DNA of 64,000 nucleotides, from assembly GCF_028476545.1 (NCBI RefSeq), contig NW_026732016.1, positions 721,001 to 785,000 of the forward strand. The letters are read 5' to 3'. The notes below the pieces were generated by a model that ran no database searches, was not told where the DNA came from, and was given only the letters and a program-made list of their open reading frames with translations. Every line of letters begins with the position of its first letter. Position 1 is the stretch's first letter. Below are positions 48,701-57,700 of this stretch, piece by piece. A program made the position numbers and the translations under genes. This DNA comes from Physella acuta. Its lineage: Eukaryota > Mollusca > Gastropoda > Physidae.

Positions 48701-51700
48701 AGGGCTAACTTTTGTTTTCATTGTTTGAAGGTTAACTTTTGTTTTCATTGTCTGTAGGGTTTACTTTTGTTTGTTTGTAGGGCTAACTTTTGTTTGTTTG
48801 TAGGGCTAACTTTTGTTTGTTTGTAGGGCTAACTTTTGTTTTCATTGTTTGTAGGGTTAACTTTTGTTTGTTTGTAGGGCTAACTTTTGTTTTCATTGTT
48901 TGTAGGGCTAACTTTTGTTTGTTTGTAGGGCTAACTTTTGTTTGTTTGTAGGGCTAACTTTTGTTTGTTTGTAGGGCTAACTTTTGTTTGTTTGTTGGGC
49001 TAAATTTTGTTTTCATTGTTTGAAGGTTAACATTTGTTTTCATTGTTTGTAGGGCTAACTTTTGATTTCATTGTTTGAAGGCTAACTTTTGTTTTCATTG
49101 TTTTAAGGCTAACTTTTGTTTTCATTGTTTGAAGGTTAACTTTTGTTTTCATTGTCTGTAGGGCTAACTTTTGTTTGTTTGTAGGGCTAACTTTTGTTTC
49201 CATTGTTTGTAGGGTTAACTTTTGTTGTCATTGTTTGTAGGGCTAACGTTTGTTTTCATTGTTTTAAGGCTATCTTTTGTTTTCATTGTTTGAAGGTTAA
49301 CTTTTGTTTTCATTGTCTGTAGGGTTAACTTTTGTTTGTTTGTATGGCTAACTTTTGTTGTCATTGTTTGTAGGGCTAACTTTTATTTTCATTGTTTGTA
49401 GGGCTAACTTTTGTTTGTTTGTAGGGCTAACTTTTGTTTTCATTGTTTGTAGGGCTAACTTTTGTTTGTTTGTAGGGCTAACTTTTGTTTGTTTGTAGGG
49501 CTAACTTTTGTTTGTTTGTAGGGCTAACTTTTGTTTGTTTGTAGGGATAACTTTTGTTGTCATTGTTTGTATGGCTAACTTTTATTTGTTTGTATGGCTA
49601 ACTTTTGTTTGTTTGTATGGCTAACTTTTGTTTGTTTGTAGGGCTAACTTTTGTTGTCATTGTTTGTAGGGCTAACTTTTATTTTCATTGTTTGTAGGGC
49701 TAACTTTTGTTTGTTTGTAGGGCTAACTTTTGTTTGTTTGTAGGGATAACTTTTGTTGTCATTGTTTGTATGGCTAACTTTTATTTGTTTGTATGGCTAA
49801 CTTTTGTTTGTTTGTATGGCTAACTTTTGTTTGTTTGTAGGGCTAACTTTTGTTGTCATTGTTTGTAGGGCTAACTTTTATTTTCATTGTTTGTAGGGCT
49901 AACTTATGTTTGTTTGTAGGGCTAACTTTTGTTTTCATTGTTTGAAGGTTAACTTTTGTTTTCATTGTCTGTAGGGCTAACTTTTGTTTGTTTGTAGGGC
50001 TAACTTTTGTTGTCATTGTCTGTAGGGCTAACTTTTGTTTGTTTCTAGGGGTAACTTTTGTTTTCATTGTTTGTAGGGCTAACTTTTGTTTTCATTGTTT
50101 GTAGGGCTAACTTTTGTTTTCATTGTTTGTAGGGCTAACTTTTGTTTGTTTGTAGGGCTAACTTTAGTTTGTTTGTAGGGCTAACTTTTGTTTGTTTGTA
50201 GGGCTAACTTTTGTTTTCATTGTTTGTAGGGCTAACTTTTGTTTGTTTGTATGGCTAACTTTTGTTTTTATTGTTTGTAGGGCTAACTTTTGTTTGTTTG
50301 TAGGGCTAACTTTTGTTTTCATTGTTTGTAGGGCTAACTTTTGTTTGTTTGTAGGGCTAACTTTTGTTTGTTTGTAGGGCTAACTTTTGTTTTCATTGTT
50401 TGTAGGGCTAACTTTTGTTTTCATTGTTTGTAGGGTTAACTTTTGTTTGTTTGTAGGGCTAACTTTTGTTTGTTTGTAGGGCTAACTTTTGTTTGTTTGT
50501 AGGGCTAACTTTTGTTTTCATTGTTTGTTGGGCTAACTTTTGTTTGTTTGTAGGGCTAACTTTTGTTTTCATTGTTTGTAGGGCTAACTTTTGTTTGTTT
50601 GTAGGGCTAACTTTTGTTTTCATTGTTTGTTGGGCTAACTTTTGTTTGTTTGTAGGGCTAACTTTTGTTTTCATTGTTTGTTGGGCTAACTTTTGTTTTC
50701 ATTGTTTGTAAGGCTAACTTTTGTTTTCATTGTTTGAAGGCTAACTTTTGTTTTTTTGTAGGGCTAACTTTTGTTTTCATTGTTTGTAGGGCTAACTTTT
50801 GTTTTCATTGTTTGTAGGGCTAACTTTTGTTGTCATTGTTTGTAGGGTTAACTTTTGTTTGTTTGTAGGGCTAACTTTTGTTTGTTTGTAGGGCTAACTT
50901 TTGTTTGTTTGTAGGGCTAACTTTTGTTTGTTTGTAGGGCTAACTTTTGTTTTCATTGTTTGTAGGGCTAACTTTTGTTTTCATTGTTTGTAGGGTTAAC
51001 TTTTGTTTGTTTGTAGGGCTAACTTTTGTTTGTTTGTAGGGCTAACTTTTGTTTGTTTGTAGGGCTAACTTTTGTTTTCATTGTTTGTAGGGCTAACTTT
51101 TGTTTTCATTGTTTGTAGGGTTAACTTTTGTTTGCTTGTAGGGCTAACTTTTGTTTGTTTGTAGGGCTAACTTTTGTTTTCATTGTTTGTAGGGCTAACT
51201 TTTGTTTGTTTGTAGGGCTAACTTTTATTGTCATTGTTTGTAGGGCTAACTTTTGTTTTCATTGTTTGTAGGGTTAACTTTTGTTTTCATTGTTTGTAGG
51301 GTTAACTTTTGTTTGTTTGTAGGGCTAACTTTTGTTTGTTTGTAGGGCTAACTTTTGTTTGTTTGTAGGGCTAACTTTTGTTTTCATTGTTTGTAGGGTT
51401 AACTTTTGTTTGTTTGTAGGGCTAACTTTTGTTTTCATTGTTTGTAGGGCTAACTTTTGTTTGTTTGTAGGGCTAACTTTTGTTTGTTTGTAGGGCTAAC
51501 TTTTGTTTGTTTGTAGGGCTAACTTTTGTTTGTTTGTTGGGCTAAATTTTGTTTTCGTTGTTTGAAGGTTAACTTTTGTTTTCATTGTTTGTAGGGCTAA
51601 CTTTTGATTTCATTGTTTGAAGGCTAACTTTTGTTTTCATTGTTTTAAGGCTAACTTTTGTTTTCATTGTTTGAAGGTTAACTTTTGTTTTCATTGTCTG

Positions 51701-54700
51701 TAGGGCTAACTTTTGTTTGTTTGTAGGGCTAACTTTTGTTTCCATTGTTTGTAGGGTTAACTTTTGTTTTCATTGTTTGTAGGGCTAACGTTTGTTTTCA
51801 TTGTTTTAAGGCTATCTTTTGTTTTCATTGTTTGAAGGTTAACTTTTGTTTTCATTGTCTGTAGGGTTAACTTTTGTTTGTTTGTATGGCTAACTTTTGT
51901 TGTCATTGTTTGTAGGGCTAACTTTTATTTTCATTGTTTGTAGGGCTAACTTTTGTTTGTTTGTAGGGCTAACTTTTGTTTTCATTGTTTGTAGGGCTAA
52001 CTTTTGTTTGTTTGTAGGGCTAACTTTTGTTTGTTTGTAGGGCTAACTTTTGTTTGTTTGTAGGGCTAACTTTTGTTTGTTTGTAGGGATAACTTTTGTT
52101 GTCATTGTTTGTATGGCTAACTTTTATTTGTTTGTATGGCTAACTTTTGTTTGTTTGTATGGCTAACTTTTGTTTGTTTGTAGGGCTAACTTTTGTTGTC
52201 ATTGTTTGTAGGGCTAACTTTTATTTTCATTGTTTGTAGGGCTAACTTATGTTTTTTTGTAGGGCTAACTTTTGTTTTCATTGTTTGAAGGTTAACTTTT
52301 GTTTTCATTGTCTGTAGGGCTAACTTTTGTTTGTTTGTAGGGCTAACTTTTGTTGTCATTGTCTGTAGGGCTAACTTTTGTTTGTTTGTAGGGCTAACTT
52401 TTGTTTGTTTGTAGGGCTAACTTTTATTTTCATTGTCTGTAGGGCTAACTTTTGTTTGTTTCTAGGGGTAACTTTTGTTTTCATTGTTTGTAGGGCTAAC
52501 TTTTGTTGTCATTGTTTGTATGGCTAACTTTTGTTTGTTTGTAGGGCTAACTTTTGTTTTCATTGTTTGTAGGGCTAACTTTTGTTTTCATTGTTTGTAG
52601 GGCTAACTTTTGTTTGTTTGTAGGGCTAACTTTTGTTTGTTTGTAGGGCTAACTTTTGTTTGTTTGTAGGGCTAACTTTTGTTTGTTTGTAGGGCTAACT
52701 TTTGTTTTCATTGTTTGTAGGGCTAACTTTTGTTTGTTTGTATGGCTAACTTTTGTTTTCATTGTTTGTAGGGCTAACTTTTGTTTGTTTGTAGGGCTAA
52801 CTTTTGTTTTCATTGTTTGTAGGGCTAACTTTTGTTTGTTTGTAGGGCTAACTTTTGTTTGTTTGTAGGGCTAACTTTTGTTTTCATTGTTTGTAGGGCT
52901 AACTTTTGTTTTCATTGTTTGTAGGGTTAACTTTTGTTTGTTTGTAGGGCTAACTTTTGTTTGTTTGTAGGGCTAACTTTTGTTTGTTTGTAGGGCTAAC
53001 TTTTGTTTTCATTGTTTGTTGGGCTAACTTTTGTTTGTTTGTAGGGCTAACTTTTGTTTTCATTGTTTGTAGGGCTAACTTTTGTTTGTTTGTAAGGCTA
53101 ACTTTTGTTTTCATTGTTTGTTGGGCTAACTTTTGTTTGTTTGTAGGGCTAACTTTTGTTTTCATTGTTTGTTGGGCTAACTTTTGTTTTCATTGTTTGT
53201 AAGGCTAACTTTTGTTTTCATTGTTTGAAGGCTAACTTTTGTTTTTTTGTAGGGCTAACTTTTGTTTTCATTGTTTGTAGGGCTAACTTTTGTTTTAATT
53301 GTTTGTAGGGCTAACTTTTGTTGTCATTGTTTGTAGGGTTAACTTTTGTTTGTTTGTAGGGCTAACTTTTGTTTGTTTGTAGGGCTAACTTTTGTTGTCA
53401 TTGTTTGTAGGGCTAACTTTTGTTTGTTTGTAGGGCTAACTTTTGTTTTCATTGTTTGTAGGGTTAACTTTTGTTTGTTTGTAGGGCTAACTTTTGTTTG
53501 TTTGTAGGGCTAACTTTTGTTTGTTTGTAGGGCTAACTTTTGTTTTCATTGTTTGTAGGGCTAACTTTTGTTTTCATTGTTTGTAGGGTTAACTTTTGTT
53601 TTCATTGTTTGTAGGGTTAACTTTTGTTTTCATTGTTTGTAGGGCTAACTTTTGTTTGTTTGTAGGGCTAACTTTTGTTTGTTTGTAGGGCTAACTTTTG
53701 TTTGTTTGTAGGGCTAACTTTTGTTTGTTTGTAGGGCTAACTTTTGTTTTCATTGTTTGTTGGGCTAACTTTTGTTTGTTTGTAGGGCTAACTTTTGTTT
53801 TCATTGTTTGTAGGGCTAACTTTTGTTTGTTTGTAGGGCTAACTTTTGTTTTCATTGTTTGTAGGGCTAACTTTTGTTTGTTTGTAGGGCTAACTTTTGT
53901 TTGTTTGTAGGGCTAACTTTTGTTTGTTTGTAGGGCTAACTTTTGTTTTCATTGTTTGTTGGGCTAACTTTTGTTTGTTTGTAGGGCTAACTTTTGTTTT
54001 CATTGTTTGTAGGGCTAACTTTTGTTTTCATTGTTTGTAGGGTTAACTTTTGTTTTCATTGTTTGTAGGGTTAACTTTTGTTTTCATTGTTTGTAGGGCT
54101 AACTTTTGTTTGTTTGTAGGGCTAACTTTTGTTTGTTTGTAGGGCTAACTTTTGTTTGTTTGTAGGGCTAACTTTTGTTTTCATTGTTTGTAGGGCTAAC
54201 TTTTGTTTGTTTGTAGGGCTAACTTTTGTTTGTTTGTAGGGCTAACTTTTGTTTTTTGTAGGGCTAACTTTTGTTTTCATTGTTTGAAGGTTATCTTTTG
54301 TTTTCATTGTCTGTAAGGCTAACTTTTGTTTGTTTGTAGGGCTCACTTTTGTTTGTTTGTAGGGCTAACTTTTGTTTGTTTTTATAGGGCTAACTTTTGT
54401 TTTCATTGTTTGTCCTCTGGATGTTTTAGCCAATTCTCCTTCATACACCAGAGGTAGAGCTTAGATGGTCAGGTAGAGCTTAAATGGTCAGAGGTAGAGC
54501 TTAAATGGTCAGAGGTAGAGCTTAAATGGTCAGAGGTAGAGCTTAAATGGTCAGAGGTAGAGCTTAAATGGTCAGAGGTAGAGCTTAAATGGTCAGAGGT
54601 AGAGCTTAGATGGTCAGGTAGAGCTTAGATGGTCAGAGGTAGAGCTTAGATGGTCAGGTAGAGCTTAGATGGTCAGGTAGAGCTTAAATGGTCAGAGGTA

Positions 54701-57700
54701 GAGCTTAAATGGTCAGAGGTAGAGCTTAAATGGTCAGAGGTAGAGCTTAAATGGTCAGAGGTAGAGCTTAAATGGTCAGAGGTAGAGCTTAAATGGTCAG
54801 GTAGAGCTTAGATGGTCAGAGGTAGAGCTTAAATGGTCAGAGGTAGAGCTTAAATGGTCAGAGGTAGAGCTTAAATGGTCAGAGGTAGAGCTTAAATGGT
54901 CAGGTAGAGCTTAGATGGTCAGAGGTAGAGCTTAGATGGTCAGGTAGAGCTTAGATGGTCAGAGGTAGAGCTTAGATGGTCAGAGGTAGAGCTTAAATGG
55001 TCAGAGGTAGAGCTTAGATGGTCAGGTAGAGCTTAGATGGTCAGAGGTAGAGCTTAGATGGTCAGGTAGAGCTTAGATGGTCAGGTAGAGCTTAAATGGT
55101 CAGAGGTAGAGCTTAGATGGTCAGGTAGAGCTTAGATGGTCAGGTAGAGCTTAGATGGTCAGAGGTAGAGCTTAGATGGTCAGGTAGAGCTTAGATGGTC
55201 AGGTAGAGCTTAGATGGTCAGAGGTAGAGCTTAAATGGTCAGAGGTAGAGCTTAGATGGTCAGGTAGAGCTTAGATGGTCAGGTAGAGCTTAGATGGTCA
55301 GAGGTAGAGCTTAGATGGTCAGGTAGAGCTTAGATGGTCAGGTAGAGCTTAAATGGTCAGAGGTAGAGCTTAAATGTTCAGAGGTAGAGCTTAAATGGTC
55401 AGAGGTAGAGCTTAAATGGTCAGAGGTAGAGCTTAAATGGTCAGAGGTAGAGCTTAAATGGTCAGAGGTAGAGCTTAAATGGTCAGGTAGAGCTTAGATT
55501 GTCAGAGGTAGAGCTTAGATGGTCAGAGGTAGAGCTTAAATGGTCAGAGGTAGAGCTTAGATGGTCAGGTAGAGCTTAGATGGTCAGAGGTAGAGCTTAG
55601 ATGGTCAGGTAGAGCTTAGATGGTCAGGTAGAGCTTAGATGGTCAGAGGTAGAGCTTAAATGGTCAGAGGTAGAGCTTAGATGGTCAGGTAGAGCTTAAA
55701 TGGTCAGAGGTAGAGCTTAAATGGTCAGAGGTAGAGCTTAGATGGTCAGGTAGAGCTTAGATGGTCAGGTAGAGCTTAGATGGTCAGAGGTAGAGCTTAA
55801 ATGGTCAGAGGTAGAGCTTAGATGGTCAGGTAGAGCTTAGATGGTCAGAGGTAGAGCTTAGATGGTCAGGTAGAGCTTAGATGGTCAGGTAGAGCTTAAA
55901 TGGTCAGAGGTAGAGCTTAAATGGTCAGAGGTAGAGCTTAGATGGTCAGGTAGAGCTTAGATGGTCAGGTAGAGCTTTGATGGTCAGAGGTAGAGCTTAG
56001 ATGGTCAGGTAGAGCTTAGATGGTCAGGTAGAGCTTAGATGGTCAGAGGTAGAGCTTAAATGGTCAGAGGTAGAGCTTAGATGGTCAGGTAGAGCTTAGA
56101 TGGTCAGGTAGAGCTTAGATGGTCAGAGGTAGAGCTTAGATGGTCAGGTAGAGCTTAAATGGTCAGAGGTAGAGCTTAAATAGTCAGAGGTAGAGCTTAG
56201 ATGGTCAGGTAGAGCTTAGATGGTCAGGTAGAGCTTAGATGGTCAGAGGTAGAGCTTAAATGGTCAGAGGTAGAGCTTAGATGGTCAGGTAGAGCTTAGA
56301 TGGTCAGAGGTAGAGCTTAGATGGTCAGGTAGAGCTTAGATGGTCAGGTAGAGCTTAAATGGTCAGAGGTAGAGCTTAAATGGTCAGAGGTAGAGCTTAG
56401 ATGGTCAGGTAGAGCTTAGATGGTCAGGTAGAGCTTAGATGGTCAGAGGTAGAGCTTAAATGGTCAGAGGTAGAGCTTAGATGGTCAGGTAGAGCTTAGA
56501 TGGTTAGGGGTAGAGCTTAGATGGTCAGTTAGAGCTTAGACGGTCAGGTAGAGCTTAGATGGTCAGGTAGAGCTTAGATGGTCAGAGGTAGAGCTTAGAT
56601 GGTCAGGTAGAGCTTAGATGGTCAGAGGTAGAGCTTAGATGGTCAGGTAGAGCTTAGATGGTCAGGTAGAGCTTAGATGGTCAGAGGTAGAGCTTAAATG
56701 GTCAGAGGTAGAGCTTAGATGGTCAGGTAGAGCTTAGATGGTCAGGTAGAGCTTAGATGGTCAGAGGTAGAGCTTAGATGGTCAGGTAGAGCTTAGATGG
56801 TCAGGTAGAGCTTAAATGGTCAGAGGTAGAGCTTAAATGGTCAGAGGTAGAGCTTAGATGGTCAGGTAGAGCTTAGATGGTCAGGTAGAGCTTAGATGGT
56901 CAGAGGTAGAGCTTAAATGGTCAGAGGTAGAGCTTAGATGATCAGGTAGAGCTTAGATGGTCAGAGGTAGAGCTTAGATGGTCAGGTAGAGCTTAGATGG
57001 TCAGGTAGAGCTTAAATGGTCAGAGGTAGAGCTTAAATGGTCAGAGGTAGAGCTTAGATGGTCAGGTAGAGCTTAGATGGTCAGGTAGAGCTTAGATGGT
57101 CAGAGGTAGAGCTTAAATGGTCAGAGGTAGAGCTTAGATGGTCAGGTAGAGCTTAGATGGTTAGGGGTAGAGCTTAGATGGTCAGTTAGAGCTTAAATGG
57201 TCAGAGGTAGAGCTTAGATGGTCAGGTAGAGCTTAGATGGTTAGGGGTAGAGCTTAGATGGTCAGTTAGAGCTTAGACGGTCAGGTAGAGCTTAAATGGT
57301 CAGAGGTAGAGCTTAGATGGTCAGGTAGAGCTTAGATGGTTAGGGGTAGAGCTTAGATGGTCAGTTAGAGCTTAAATGGTCAGAGGTAGAGCTTAGATGG
57401 TCAGGTAGAGCTTAGATGGTTAGGGGTAGAGCTTAGATGGTCAGTTAGAGCTTAAATGGTCAGAGGTAGAGCTTAGATGGTCAGGTAGAGCTTAGACGGT
57501 CAGGTAGAGCTTAGATGGTCAGTTAGAGCTTAGAATGTCAGGTAGAGCTTAGATGGTCAGAGGTAGAGCTTAGATGGTCAGGTAGAGCTTAGACGGTCAG
57601 GTAGAGCTTAGATGGTCAGGTAGAGCTTAGACGGTCAGGTAGAGCTTAGATGGTCAGAGGTAGAGCTTAGATGGTCAGGTAGAGCTTAGACGGTCAGGTA

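Noticed and set aside
38650-54412. Short proteins from the 63-codon frame repeated seven times
   Set aside because: Identical frames recur because the DNA block is duplicated; they contain only array monomers and no gene signals.
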